Assembly (NCBI GenBank): GCA_963678705.1
Contig: OY783206.1
Coordinates: forward strand, 18,487,807-18,551,806
DNA: 64,000 nt
From: Panorpa germanica
Taxonomy: Eukaryota; Arthropoda; Insecta; Mecoptera; Panorpidae
Direction of reading: 5' to 3'
Of the stretch, positions 48,760-59,912 are shown piece after piece. Below the pieces are notes generated by a model. It made no database searches. It saw nothing but the letters and a program-made list of their open reading frames with translations, and was not told the DNA's origin. The number at the start of each line of letters is the position of its first letter. Within the stretch, counting starts at the first letter, position 1. The position numbers were made by a program, and so were the translations under genes.

Positions 48760-50374
48760 TTAAATTGTTTATTTATTGTATTGCAAGCATTTCTTTGTCA
48801 ACATAAAACTGTACCAAATTATTAATACAGTTGGCTATCAGGACCTGAAATATCTAGCTATTAGTTATTAAATCGTTCTATTATTGGAAATATTAACAAT
48901 TAAAATAGTTATTTTTGTCTTACAAGGATCCTACTTATCCTCTTCTCTAAAGATTTGTAAACTTTTCATACAACACACTCAAACGTAATAAACTATTTAC
49001 AGCTATCTCGAGCAAAACATTTACCATTTTCATTTTTCTAATTAATAAATTTTTAAGCCTGATGTTTATACAATCGATTACTAATTATCCCACATACTTG
49101 ATTTTTGATCCCAAACCCATTAAACAATAAATCAGAAATTTAAATCTTACAGAGCTACACACCTTCGTAAATTTTTCGATATTAACAAAAATAAATTAAA
49201 GAAATGGACATATTGTAGCATATATATAAACAATTCTTAACATATTTAACAATATTATTAATTTCAAAAAAACTTTTTTGTATGTAGAATAAGTGTAATA
49301 ATAAGCTAAAGTATCGTTTATCGTTATAAGCTAAGATAATAAGTTAAAGTATCGTTTTTCAATATTTTTATTAAAAAACAATCTTCAAAATGCCTTACAT
49401 TTTCGAGCTCTAGACCACCGTTCCCCCTTAAATTCAACCAAATTAGCAAGACCAAGAACATGGAAAAATTTGTAACAGAACGAATCAAAGATTTTATTAG
49501 AAAGTTTTTTCACGTGCAGTTTTATCAATGCTCTACTAAACCTTAGTTATGGCATAACTCAAGTTTATGGTAATAATACAGTTAATGCAAACGAGGTATT
49601 TTGCTCGAGTCGAAATTAAGACATAGATCCCACTGTTTTTTTCCTCGCGGTTTTAATTTAATATACCAACACATGCGGACAACAATTGACACGTGAAATA
49701 TTTGTAAACACAGAATGTATCATTTTTTTCATCAGAATGTTGCATTTTTAAAAATGTAATAGTAAAGAGAAATGGACACAAATGGAAATGAATTCAATGT
49801 ATTACAGAATCTCGTATTTATTGTATTTAATATAGCGTCTAAAGCATTTTTTTGACCAATTTCGTTAGAGTATAACAATACATTTCATAAAAATTAAAAA
49901 TGTTATTAAAAACAAATATAATTACTGACTAACTGACCTTATTCCTTTTTAAATAATAACTTTTATTGAAAATAACTGTAAACAATAATTGTTATATAAC
50001 AACTACATATATTTCACAAAATAACAAAATTAATAAACGTCTTTATGTTAACCAAATATTCAAAATATAGTTGCTAATGTGTCAACTCCGTACAAAGTGA
50101 AGATTCAAACTAAACAAAAACCAACCCTTACAGAGACTTGCAAAAAAAATTCCGAAGTACTTACGAATCTACCCGATAAACCAGTTTTTAAGACTTGGAG
50201 AGGGGGTAATTTATTTTGGGGGCACGGAGGCGGTTTTTGCCGAGAGTAAAAATTGTGCTAAAAAGTTGAAATTTTTTATGTAGGCTGGGTAACTAATTTA
50301 CGAATCGAAAAAAAATACCAAATTTTGAAAAATAACGTCAAATAACGAATAAATTACAATACTTACAATACAAT
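48760..50374. repeat. Complex repeat R in duplicon B
   Basis: Matches 11530-13150, with the core at 49241-50374. It ends at the empty MITE a site (single AT). Confidence 0.8.
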
Positions 50375-52070
50375 ATTAACAATAGTTACTTTTGTCTAAC
50401 TTTGTTTTGATTTGTAAACTTTTCATACAACACACTCAAACGTAATAAACTATTTACAGCTATCTCGGGCATTTACAATTTTCATTTTTCTAATTAATTA
50501 ATTTTTGCCTGGGGTAAATACAATCGATAACTAATCATTCTACAGACTTGATTTTTGATTGAAATAAACGTTAATATATGTATATTGACGTTCTAATTTT
50601 TAAAATAGCTATATCAAATTTGAATTTCAGCTTTGTCGCATGTTTTAGCTATGCACAAGACGTCACAGAAGAAATAAGTAATCGATATTATCTTCTACTC
50701 ACAATCGTTTCCTTATTTGTTGCCTAAAAGGTGTAAAATCTGCTGACGTAACATGCAGTAAAATTTTCTTTATCGTTGGATCCCTTTACTAAATTAAAGT
50801 GACAAAATGACTTTTTTAATTGTTAATATCTCTTAAAATATAATGAGTTGCTAACAAATAATATGACATTTGAGGACCTGGTAGCTAACTATCAATATTT
50901 AGCACAGTTTTATAGAAATTAAGACATAGTTCCTAAACCCCATTTAACAATAAATCAGAAATTCAAATCTTAGATATCCAATAAACATTTTGCAGTAAAT
51001 TTTACTTAATTTTTATTACATATCATGAGTTTTTTGTCTGGAACGTGTTCGTTTCCTATTCAGTCGTTCATAGGAAAGGCCCTTTTTATGACCTACAGAG
51101 ATCGCAACGACGGTTCTGTGCTGAATCAAAAGCGGAGTCGGTTTATGATTTATGACCGGAGTTATAAACTTGACACTAGCAGGGGTATAAAATTTAATGG
51201 AATTTAACTTTTTTGAGTCTGCAAAATATAAATATTTCAATGAAGAAATAAATAGATGTAATCTTTAGTACGGATCGTGATTTTTTTAATGAATATTATT
51301 CATCTTCAACAATACTCGTTATATTAGTTTTTTACATTGTTTTGGTGTTTCAAAAATCCACGATCAGCAGGTTTGCGTTAGGTTTAAAACCTCTGTCTTA
51401 CCATCGCTGAATGCAATCTTCGTTTAAATACATTGTATTCGGGGATTGAGGGATATAGCGTCTGTCTATTACCATTAAATAAATATTTGTTGAAAAAGGA
51501 TAGCATATACTTTAAACATACTGTACTGAACGAAATATTATACAAGTATACAAGTGTAACGGTGAAAAATATATTTTACTTGTCTAACTGCATCTCGTTT
51601 CTCTCTCACTTTGGAATGAAAGTAAACCAAGAAAAATATGAAAGTAACAACTGCTACTTAATGAATGATGTTGGAAAAAGAAAGAATATTATTATGAAAA
51701 AATTCTAACAACGAACACAAAATCTGTGACAGGTAGAGAATGAATTTGAACTAAAATTGGTTTCTGTGTTGTTGCTTTGAACTTGTAGAGCGTTAAAATA
51801 GAATTGTACGAGTGACTCGAACTTTACCAAATTAAGCACTTTACTAAATTGTTTACTGGGTAGCTAAACCTTCGTAAATTTGTAGATAATAACAAAAATA
51901 AATTAAAAAATGGACATATTGTAGCATATATATAAACAATTTTTAACTTGATGAGAATCAATAATTTAAAATCAATTTCAATGACAATTTTTCTTTTTTT
52001 ATTTTATATAAGTATTTTTGTTTTATGAACTTGTGCAATGCTCCACGATTTAAGGCTCATTACGTGTCCC
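50375..52070. repeat. Complex repeat R continuation with nested MITE d
   Basis: Matches 32229-33100 but is interrupted by MITE d. The MITE b site at about 50830 is empty. Ends at TAAGGCTCATTACGTGTC. Confidence 0.75.
50977..51860. mobile_element. MITE d, 884 bp, CCCAGTAAAC family in inverted orientation
   Basis: The termini are TCCAATAAACATTTTGCAG and AATTGTTTACTGGG, flanked by TA at 50975-50976 and 51861-51862. The same R sequence at 14834 is uninterrupted. The interior is MITE a read from the other strand. Frames at 51016-51240 and 51433-51708 are repeat-borne. Confidence 0.82.
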
Positions 52071-52869
52071 CATATTATGCAATAAAAAATCTCTTCTTTC
52101 GTCTTTTTTAAAATATGAATTAATTCATTATAATTAATAATTATGAAAATGTTATAAAATTAGTAAGCATTAGACTTAGACATTTAATCGATCGAAAGTG
52201 GATGTCTAGTACATTAGTTATGTCCCAAATTATTAGTCACATTTCTATGGTTAAATAGTTTGTCAAAACAATAGCTTTTTCAAAACTACAAGAGTAATGG
52301 ATGATACTTTAAAATTTATATAAACATTAATTACATTTTAAGGATCCCTTGCATATGGTGTTTTAACTCCTTTAGTGCAAACTACGTTTTAAAACTGCTG
52401 TGTATATATACATATATACGTCTTTATTAATAAAGAAAGTTATATATGTTATCAGCATATTTTGATAAAATTTTAAAATTATCTTCAACTCAAAAATTTC
52501 CAATAACAAAATTTTTCTACCTGTATTTAATATTTGTTTACATTGCGAAAGTGAAATATTTGAAATGTCCTTGACTTAAGGGATTACGGCAGTCGACAGT
52601 TACAAATAATAAAATTTTGAAATACCTTTTCTAAATGTATGTAGCTATAAAACTTTTGGGAATGTATTCTAGGTACTAAAATATGCTGTTATGTTTACAA
52701 GGTAATACAAAGTACTTTTGTAGTTGAAAAAGTAACTTGTTTCTTAAGGGATAATGGTGGTCTAGAATTTTCAAAAAATTCCTTTTTGTTTTTTTGATAT
52801 TTCAAAAGTAAAGTCTTCTAAGAATATACTGTTAAATTTTTGTATCAATAGCCATGTATGCTAGTCATA
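52071..52869. other. AT-rich low-copy stretch, nothing recognised
   Basis: No frame, terminal repeat or RNA gene that I can support. Confidence 0.5.
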
Positions 52870-53049
52870 GCATACTTATAACTTTAATCTTATTTATTTC
52901 AAAACTACTTTTATCGGCATGGTGTTGTAGAAAGAAAAACTATTCAATCGAATCGTGTTAAATTTTAATATGTTATTCACAACAACAATAGCTATTTCGT
53001 TGGAACTAGAATCACTCTTTTATTTGAATAATTTCGTATCTTTTGCATT
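52870..53049. repeat. Fragment of the R tail before the assembly gap
   Basis: Matches 21014-21200 and 30675-30860 almost base for base and then runs into the gap, so the gap may join unrelated repeat copies. Confidence 0.8.
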
Positions 53050-53249
53050 NNNNNNNNNNNNNNNNNNNNNNNNNNNNNNNNNNNNNNNNNNNNNNNNNNN
53101 NNNNNNNNNNNNNNNNNNNNNNNNNNNNNNNNNNNNNNNNNNNNNNNNNNNNNNNNNNNNNNNNNNNNNNNNNNNNNNNNNNNNNNNNNNNNNNNNNNNN
53201 NNNNNNNNNNNNNNNNNNNNNNNNNNNNNNNNNNNNNNNNNNNNNNNNN
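53050..53249. other. Assembly gap (200 N)
   Basis: Exactly 200 Ns, probably a placeholder of unknown real size. It separates R-type repeat DNA from Polinton sequence, so the Polinton end is not visible. Confidence 0.98.
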
Positions 53250-53940
53250 TCATTTGTTTTAATGCAAGGTGGTTTAATATTTTCGGCACAGAAAGGTAGA
53301 TCATTGTGTTCATCGTGCAAATAATTAGGATATCTTAAATCGACTTCTAATATATAACCAACATCTGAGTTATCTTCAATAGCTTTAGTTATTTGCATCC
53401 CAATACATTAAATATTGAGAATCTTTATTTGAATCATAATTGGACATATATTTATTATTTGCAATTCCATGTCTGTGAGAGCATTGTGATATTCCACCTC
53501 TTATACCTTTTTTAATAAAATGTAACATATCAATATCTGTTAAAAGTTCTAATTCAATACTTGTATAATTTAACATAGCATCCCAAGAAAGTCCTGGTGC
53601 TGTATAATATTGACAGGGATCTAAATTATATGTTTTATAGCAAAATATCTGTTAACAACAGAACATCGATCTTTAAGTATAAGTCTGAATATTCCTCCAA
53701 TGTTTTTATTTCAAATGCATACTAAACCATTTTGGCATGATTGTAATCATCGTCAGATATATTACAGCCATTAAGTGAGCTATAAAAATTATTTTGAGAT
53801 GGCAAGTCAGATTCATTAAGCATATCCCTACTATTTACATATTCATAAGGAAATACACCTTTACGTTTTAATAAATTGAAATGATTTTCATTCGGATAGA
53901 ATTTTTTAATTATCAGATAATAATACTCATCATTCAACAA
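53250..53940 (-). pseudogene. Second PolB fragment, degenerate
   Basis: Three minus-strand frames correspond in order to the PolB at 54376-58197: HFNLLKRKGVFPYEYVNSRD (about 53880-53820), [20 protein letters not shown] (about 53550), and [20 protein letters not shown] (about 53350) up to the gap. They match residues of roughly 680-920 of the complete PolB at moderate identity, so this is a different Polinton lineage and not a recent copy. Frameshifts near 53580-53720 and a small internal deletion near 53400 inactivate it. Confidence 0.8.
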
Positions 53941-54347
53941 TTAATATAAAGCCATCTCAAGTATCAATAAAAAATGAACAAAAATTATTAGGAAATGTAT
54001 ACAATAGAATAAAAAGGGTCGGTTTAAGTCAATATAAAGTTGGAGATTATGTTTGTTTAAGCAAAACCAAATCATTATTTGCAAAAGGGTATACTCCTAA
54101 CTGGAGTACCGAAATATTTACTATATCAAAAGTACAACTAACTAATCCAGTCACATATTTACTTAATGATTCTCTTGGCCAATCAATTGCAGGCGCGTTT
54201 TACGAACAAGAACTACAAAAAACAAAATATCCAGATATATATCTAGTTGAGAAAGTTTTACAGAAAAAAGGAAAAAGAGTTTTTGTAAAGTGGTTAGGTT
54301 TAGATAAATCTCATAACAGTTGGATAGGTGCTAAAAATATTGTATAA
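53910..54347 (+). pseudogene. Polinton integrase, C-terminal part with chromodomain
   Basis: An open frame without its own ATG. It reads THHSTINIKPSQVS (end of the catalytic-core helix region), YKVGDYVCLSK, KGYTPNWSTEIFTI, NPVTYLL, then the chromodomain-like YLVEKVLQKKGKRVFVKWLG and HNSWI, stopping at TAA 54345-54347. Retroviral-type integrases of Polintons insert the element, and the chromodomain is thought to bias targeting through histone marks. The DDE catalytic core is absent, replaced upstream by the PolB fragment, so it is not functional. It converges tail to tail with PolB, with 28 bp between the stops. Confidence 0.87.
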
Positions 54348-54375
54348 CATTTTAAATAAATAAAACTATTGGTTA

Positions 54376-57300
54376 TTATAAATATGTATTTATTTTTACA
54401 TTAAAAATATACTTATAACAATAAATCGCTCTCACTAAAACTATCAAACCCCAAGGCAAAGTATCGGTACTATTTTTTTTAATACACCGTTTATCATCAA
54501 AAGGACTTAAAGCAATTTTTGTTTGCTTAATAGAGTACACATTATGCAATTTTGAAACTATTCCTCTTTGAGTACATTTTTTTTCATTTAAAGTTCTTAA
54601 ACAATTTTCATAATCTTCAAAAGAAATATGGTTTTTTACTACACTTGTCTTTATTCCTTTAATTTTTTTTATAATATCATTATTATTAACTTTTATTGTA
54701 TACATTTTCGATCTTAGTCCTATAAAGTGAGTCATAATTTTACCGTTATTTTCATCCTTCATTAAACCTAATACCTTTTTATTTACACGGGGAATATTAT
54801 ATTGATTGTTTTCTTTATAATCACTTTTATCAAACTTACTTATATCGCGTTTTATAGTTTCATAAATATCTGATGTGATAATTTCATATATTAACGAGTC
54901 AGTATCAATATATAATAACTTTAAATAATTATTAAAAAATTCTTTTTGCATATAATTATAATGAAAATCATACATTACTGTTTTAGATAAATCTAATATT
55001 GAAAAGCCAACATATATAGGTTTATTAAATGTAATATTAGATTTTAAAAGTTCAATAGCCACAACATTTTTATTAAAAATTGATCGGCTATGAAAATTAG
55101 GTCGTGCTATTAAACTTTTTACTCCATAACGACCACCCCATTTTGTTTTTAATTTTATATCACGATGTTTTCTAACATTTTCCATTGTCTTACCAAATAC
55201 ACTATTATTCATTAATTTATACAAGTTTTTTTCAAAATCATTGGTAGCCATTTTTCTTTTTTCTGTATTTAAATCGATATAGTTTTTTAGCCATGGTGAT
55301 TGACTAAATTTTAAAACTCGATGTATTTTTGACACTTGCATTCCTAAATGTATACATTGCTTTAAATTACTATAATGAATTATATATTTCTCCTTATCAT
55401 ATAAAGTAGTTAAAAGTTTTTTATGTTTACTTCCCGGTGGAATACAATGCTCAGGACAAAGCGGTAAATCTTTATGGAGATTATGTAAACTTTGAGGATA
55501 AGTTAAATCTACTTCTAAAATGTAACCAGTATTGCTAGTTTCTGATAAATTGCATATAGTATTACTTATTTCCAATATTTCCTGGTTGTTTAACCATTTA
55601 AAATTTCCATATGGTAGGAATTGAGACATTGCTTGACCGTATAAGTTATTAACATCGAAATACATTAGATATTTAGAAGGTAATTCAGGTTTATACTTTT
55701 CATTCAGGTATTTGTTATTGGCCTCTGCATATCTGTTTGAACATTGACTTATACCACCTCTGATACCCTTCTCTATAAATAGCCACATATTTATATCAGT
55801 AAACAATTCAAGTTTAATTTTTGTAATTTTTAACATAGAATCCCAAGATAACCCTGGGGCAGAAACATAATGCACTGGATCTAATTTATACGTGTCTAAA
55901 CAATTATCTCGAAAATTTTCAAATATGTCACAAAGTAATAACACATCGGTTTTTAAGTACAAATCTGAATATTCACCAAGTGTTTTGATATGAAATGTAT
56001 TCCATATGTCTTGTGCATGTTTGTAATCTGTATCTGATAAGTAACTCTCATTTAATAAATTAAAAAAAATATTCTGAGGTGGTAAAGCTGTCTCATTTAA
56101 CTTTTCCCAGGAATTTATATAATCATAAGGAAATACACCTTTTTTACTTAACAAAGTAAATTCTTCATTGCTTAAATTGCTAAATTCTGATTTTAAATTT
56201 TTTAGTTTATTATTTGGTAAATAAGATGCTAAATTACTTAAAGAACTAGCCATAAATCGATATGAATCAATAAATCTTAATGAAATATTAGTTCCATACA
56301 CATATTTCGTAAATGAAATATATTTTTCTTTATTAATTGGTAGCACAGAGGTTCTTCCACTTATTCCGATAGCTAAATCAATTATTATAAAATGTGAATC
56401 ATAAGATGATAAATTGTGAAAAATTATTGGAATCACATAACTTTCATTATAATTTAAATTACATTCATTATGAGCTGGTCCTCTATAATTTCCTGTTAAA
56501 TGACAATGATCTCGAACACGGTCTTGTTGCAACGGTTTTTCACATATATGACAATTTATTGCATTTAAATATTCAATCTTTTGTTGAGCCGTCAATGTTT
56601 TCATTGCTAATACATTTTTTATTATATCCTCAACATTATAAGCAATCTCTTTTAATTCATTTACAAACCACTGAACGCAATCTTCACCACGATAACTATT
56701 ATAATAAGATTTAGAGTCATCATATGAATATTTTACATAATATCCACCGCTATGTGCAATATGTGTTTGATATACCCCCTTGGTTTCAATATTTGTCACA
56801 TTACTATCCAATATACTTTCAAAGTCTGCATAAATAACACATGCATTTCTAATTTTTCTCTTAAAGTTTTTAAACTCAAGTATATTAGAATTTTCATCTG
56901 GCATTATCGGTTTAACTGGTCTCAGTCCTAATCCAACACAGTCTTGTAAATGTTCCTTAAACTTGTACTCATATCTAAAGAAATGTAAACATCGATCACA
57001 TATAAATTTTTTATGATCTGTTTTTGAAAGTTGATTACTAACAAGTCTTGATAAATTCTTTATCCAACAAAAATGAAATTTTATTTTATTGTCACATTCC
57101 TCATTATTACTTTCAACAACATCTTCTTCTTCTTCTTCATCTTCTACTTCATAATCACTTTGAATCATTAATAAATGTATATGTTTACTTTCATATATTT
57201 TACTTACATATACAGGAATAGTTACAAAAGTTTTCTTGTTTTTTTTTAAAATATACACATTTATTGTTATATTATTTAGTTTTTCAAATTTTGAAACTTG

Positions 57301-58197
57301 TGATAACGTCATTGGAAATTTAATACCATTTAAATTAAGACAATTTACATATTTCTTATAAGATGATACTCTCTCGCCATGAATTTTTGATGGATAAAGT
57401 GCTGATAATACTGCCCATACAAAACATTTATCATCCTCATTCTGAACATTTATTACAGCCTTTTTTCGTTTTATTTCAACTGGTAAGTCAATAAATGATG
57501 AACCATAAAATGGAACAAATTGATTTATATTTACTATCATATTCACTATTTTATATAGAGCCCATCCACTTTGATTTTCTTGAAAAGTTTCTAAATCTTT
57601 TAATACAACATCAATAACATTTTCCTTATACCAATGTTTTAAATCTGTTGATACAAAAATTTCATTATTTTTAGTATTAAAATATTTGTATTCAAATATA
57701 TGTTCTTCTTCTTTAGCTGATGGTAAAACAAATTCACCACAAAATATTACGTTAACTTTTAAAGCACTATATTTTTTTAAAGCATTTTTAATTCTAGATG
57801 CAAACATATAAAATGCATCGTTCAAAAATTGTAATGGATCAATGTGACTTAAATTAATTAACACTCCTGTTCTAACACGTCCTTTAAATGATGAATTTAT
57901 TTCCTGCCATTTAATTCGATCACTACGTTTTAAACTATTTATAGTTCCTCCTCCAACTTTTTGTTTATTTTCTAACAATGTTTGAAAATATTTTAAGACA
58001 CTTATATTGCTTTCAATGCTTCGCTTATATCCAATTGAATAGGTATTTTTATTATTTTTTAATAACTTATTTAACAACTTTATATTTATATTATTATAAT
58101 CAGACCACTTTTTCCACTGAATACTTGAATAATTTGAACTATTCAAATGTTCAATAATTGTTCTCATATGCTTAATAATCTTACAACCGTTATCCAT
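54376..58197 (-). CDS. Polinton/Maverick DNA polymerase B (PolB), uninterrupted
   Basis: Protein-primed family B polymerase (DNA_pol_B_2 type), 1,273 residues, no internal stop. Regions in order: an N-terminal domain with [20 protein letters not shown] (about 250-269), which looks like a papain/OTU-like fold by its Cys (258) but is unproven; an acidic run (about 350-362); Cys/His cluster C400, C403, H416, C420; Exo I YADFE (458/460); an inserted HNH/endonuclease-VII-like cluster C549, C552, H564-C565-H566, H576, C579; Exo II NLSSYD (595-600); Exo III YLKTD (747-751); Pol [10 protein letters not shown] (D848); Pol [10 protein letters not shown] (994-1002); Pol C YIDTDS (D1098, D1100). All catalytic carboxylates are present. 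It would replicate the linear element. The start is the only long-frame ATG, 58195-58197. Confidence 0.93.
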   Translation of the reverse strand: MDNGCKIIKHMRTIIEHLNSSNYSSIQWKKWSDYNNINIKLLNKLLKNNKNTYSIGYKRSIESNISVLKYFQTLLENKQKVGGGTINSLKRSDRIKWQEINSSFKGRVRTGVLINLSHIDPLQFLNDAFYMFASRIKNALKKYSALKVNVIFCGEFVLPSAKEEEHIFEYKYFNTKNNEIFVSTDLKHWYKENVIDVVLKDLETFQENQSGWALYKIVNMIVNINQFVPFYGSSFIDLPVEIKRKKAVINVQNEDDKCFVWAVLSALYPSKIHGERVSSYKKYVNCLNLNGIKFPMTLSQVSKFEKLNNITINVYILKKNKKTFVTIPVYVSKIYESKHIHLLMIQSDYEVEDEEEEEDVVESNNEECDNKIKFHFCWIKNLSRLVSNQLSKTDHKKFICDRCLHFFRYEYKFKEHLQDCVGLGLRPVKPIMPDENSNILEFKNFKRKIRNACVIYADFESILDSNVTNIETKGVYQTHIAHSGGYYVKYSYDDSKSYYNSYRGEDCVQWFVNELKEIAYNVEDIIKNVLAMKTLTAQQKIEYLNAINCHICEKPLQQDRVRDHCHLTGNYRGPAHNECNLNYNESYVIPIIFHNLSSYDSHFIIIDLAIGISGRTSVLPINKEKYISFTKYVYGTNISLRFIDSYRFMASSLSNLASYLPNNKLKNLKSEFSNLSNEEFTLLSKKGVFPYDYINSWEKLNETALPPQNIFFNLLNESYLSDTDYKHAQDIWNTFHIKTLGEYSDLYLKTDVLLLCDIFENFRDNCLDTYKLDPVHYVSAPGLSWDSMLKITKIKLELFTDINMWLFIEKGIRGGISQCSNRYAEANNKYLNEKYKPELPSKYLMYFDVNNLYGQAMSQFLPYGNFKWLNNQEILEISNTICNLSETSNTGYILEVDLTYPQSLHNLHKDLPLCPEHCIPPGSKHKKLLTTLYDKEKYIIHYSNLKQCIHLGMQVSKIHRVLKFSQSPWLKNYIDLNTEKRKMATNDFEKNLYKLMNNSVFGKTMENVRKHRDIKLKTKWGGRYGVKSLIARPNFHSRSIFNKNVVAIELLKSNITFNKPIYVGFSILDLSKTVMYDFHYNYMQKEFFNNYLKLLYIDTDSLIYEIITSDIYETIKRDISKFDKSDYKENNQYNIPRVNKKVLGLMKDENNGKIMTHFIGLRSKMYTIKVNNNDIIKKIKGIKTSVVKNHISFEDYENCLRTLNEKKCTQRGIVSKLHNVYSIKQTKIALSPFDDKRCIKKNSTDTLPWGLIVLVRAIYCYKYIFNVKINTYL

Positions 58198-58304
58198 TGT
58201 AAATTATATATTTCAGTTTGAAAATCAAAATATAAATCACAATTGTTTTTAAAAGTTCATTTATTTATAGAGTTTTACATAAAAAATATGCATTAATCAC
58301 TATG

Positions 58305-58421
58305 TTATACTTTTACAATTTCGTCATCAGAGTCTAACACTTGTACAGTTTCATCGTCCGAGTCTAATATTTCAATAACTTCACTATTGCATAAGAATAA
58401 TTTATATACAAAAAAATTTGT
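58305..58421 (-). CDS. Small acidic frame with two SUMO-interaction-like motifs
   Basis: A 38-codon frame just upstream of PolB on the same strand, with no ATG. It ends EVIEILDSDDE, TVQVLDSDDE, IVKV, stop. A hydrophobic core followed by DSDDE is the usual form of a SUMO-interacting motif and of casein kinase 2 sites. It may be the tail of an exon (an AG lies just before TGAAGTT) or a decayed Polinton gene. I do not recognise the protein. Confidence 0.35.
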   Translation of the reverse strand, partial: TNFFVYKLFLCNSEVIEILDSDDETVQVLDSDDEIVKV

Positions 58422-58480
58422 CTACGTTTGGAAAATATTTGCTTGTATTCAACACGTTCCCATAAGAATAATTTATATAC
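58390..58480. repeat. 20-bp direct repeat upstream of PolB
   Basis: CATAAGAATAATTTATATAC at 58390-58409 and again at 58461-58480, 71 bp apart. Confidence 0.8.
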
Positions 58481-59023
58481 GAAGTTCTCATGAGAACATG
58501 TGCTGACGCCGGCTAACACGTGTGCTTCAAGTTACATTCGAACTAATGCGCGTGTGTCTAAAGTTTCTCATACAGTTTTAACACGTGCGCTATGAATACA
58601 CTGTTATAAATAATTTAACACTGTCATAATCTTATAACCAATAACAAATCAAACATAAGAATTAATATCGGTATCTCACTCTTTACCACTATTGCTTTCT
58701 CACTCATAACCTTGGGTATTGTAGAGAATGTACCTAGAGATAAAAGCTGTAATGACATCTAGGACACGAACATAATTGACATTAACATAACGAATGCAAT
58801 AATTACGCCAATACTAACACACACGTAATAATTAATATCGCTATCTCACTCTTTCATATTATCCCCACTATTACCCCCCATTGTCTAGCCACGCCACCTC
58901 ACTCCTTACCCCACCCTTACCCCCTTTTACATTCTTCCAAGTCTAGCAACGCCCCCTCTGCATATCGTGACTTAAATGCATCCCCACTCCAAACTGTCCT
59001 AGAACCGGCTCTCTTTACCTACT
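58422..59023. other. Non-coding flank of the Polinton fragment
   Basis: Less AT-rich than the surroundings. Three AACACGT motifs (about 58450, 58516, 58580) and a C-rich part with a near-repeat (GTCTAGCCACGCCACCTC / GTCTAGCAACGCCCCCTC, about 58882 and 58933). Two similar TATCGsTATCTCACTCTT motifs lie about 180 bp apart. No gene is seen. Confidence 0.45.
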
Positions 59024-59108
59024 GCACTATAAATGAACTCTTTTATGACAAAAAAATCATGACGCATCTTCAATATGATGTCAAAGTGACTCCAAAATGT
59101 TTACTGGG
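59024..59108. mobile_element. Truncated MITE b next to the Polinton
   Basis: Only the right third of MITE b (from CTGCACTATAAATGAACTC) to TTTACTGGG, followed by CT. Its left part is replaced by Polinton-side DNA. Confidence 0.82.
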
Positions 59109-59600
59109 CTCTTAAAATTTAATGAGTTGTTAACAAATAATTGGACATTTGAGGTCCTGGTAGCTAACTATCAATATTTAGCACAGTTTAATAGAAATTA
59201 AGACATAGTTCCCAAACCCCATTTAACAATAAATCAGAAATTCAAATCTTAAATAGCTACACCTTCGTAAATTTTTCGATATTAACAAAAATAAATTAAA
59301 AAATGGACATATTGTAGCATATATATAAATAATTCTTAACTTGATAGCAAAAATGTTTCTTTTTCAGATCATAAATTGAGAATCACTAATTTAAAATCAA
59401 TTTCAATGACAATTTTTCTTTTTTTATTGTATTTAAGTTTTTTCGTTTTATGTACTTATGCAATGCTCCACGATTTAGGGCTCATTACGTGTCGCGTCGT
59501 ATATTTTTAATTTATTTTATTTGTATGAATATAAATTGGTAGCGCTTTACAAATACTTTTTTATTTAGAAATTATTATTACTAAATATTTGGCAAAAAAA
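59109..59600. repeat. Complex repeat R, fragment
   Basis: Matches 14691-15188 and 32700-33200, then continues without the long-TIR transposon. Confidence 0.8.
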
Positions 59601-59912
59601 ACCTCATCATTGTCGTCTGAATTGGATTGGGATTCTTTGGAATATTGTCCGTTAAAAGGACTTAATGTAATGGTAAAATTTTAACCATTAAAAGGACATG
59701 TGGGGCGAGTGCGGACATAAACCATAAAATTTCTAGTCGTCACTTAAGACGGCAGCGACATCTCATGTTTGATATAGAATGTAGTAATAAGTTCTATTTT
59801 TGCGCCTATATTCAAATTTATAAAAGATAATTGGTTAAAAATATTAATAAAAATTAATATAATAATAAATAAGAATTATTAATAAAAAATGAAATTCTTA
59901 GCAAAGATGCTA
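59601..59912. repeat. Dispersed repeat shared with 33201-33500
   Basis: Second copy of the segment containing TTGGATTGGGATTCTTTGG. It leads directly into the hAT 3' half. Confidence 0.65.

Larger units (their letters stand above)
53250..59023. mobile_element. Polinton/Maverick fragment
   Basis: Large self-synthesising DNA transposon related to adintoviruses. Visible parts are a PolB fragment, the integrase C-terminus and a complete PolB. I see no ATPase, protease or capsid genes and no terminal inverted repeats; the left end is lost in the gap, and the right end abuts a MITE b truncated at about 59024. It is therefore a fragment or a rearranged copy and not a complete element. Confidence 0.8.

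Noticed and set aside
52955-53398. Frames running through the N gap
   Set aside because: Artefacts of Ns read as codons; only the part beyond 53249 on the minus strand matches PolB.
56394-56714. 106-codon plus-strand frame
   Set aside because: Antisense to the intact PolB.
53250-59023. A complete Polinton or adintovirus genome
   Set aside because: No capsid, protease or ATPase genes and no terminal repeats are visible; only integrase tail and PolB are present.
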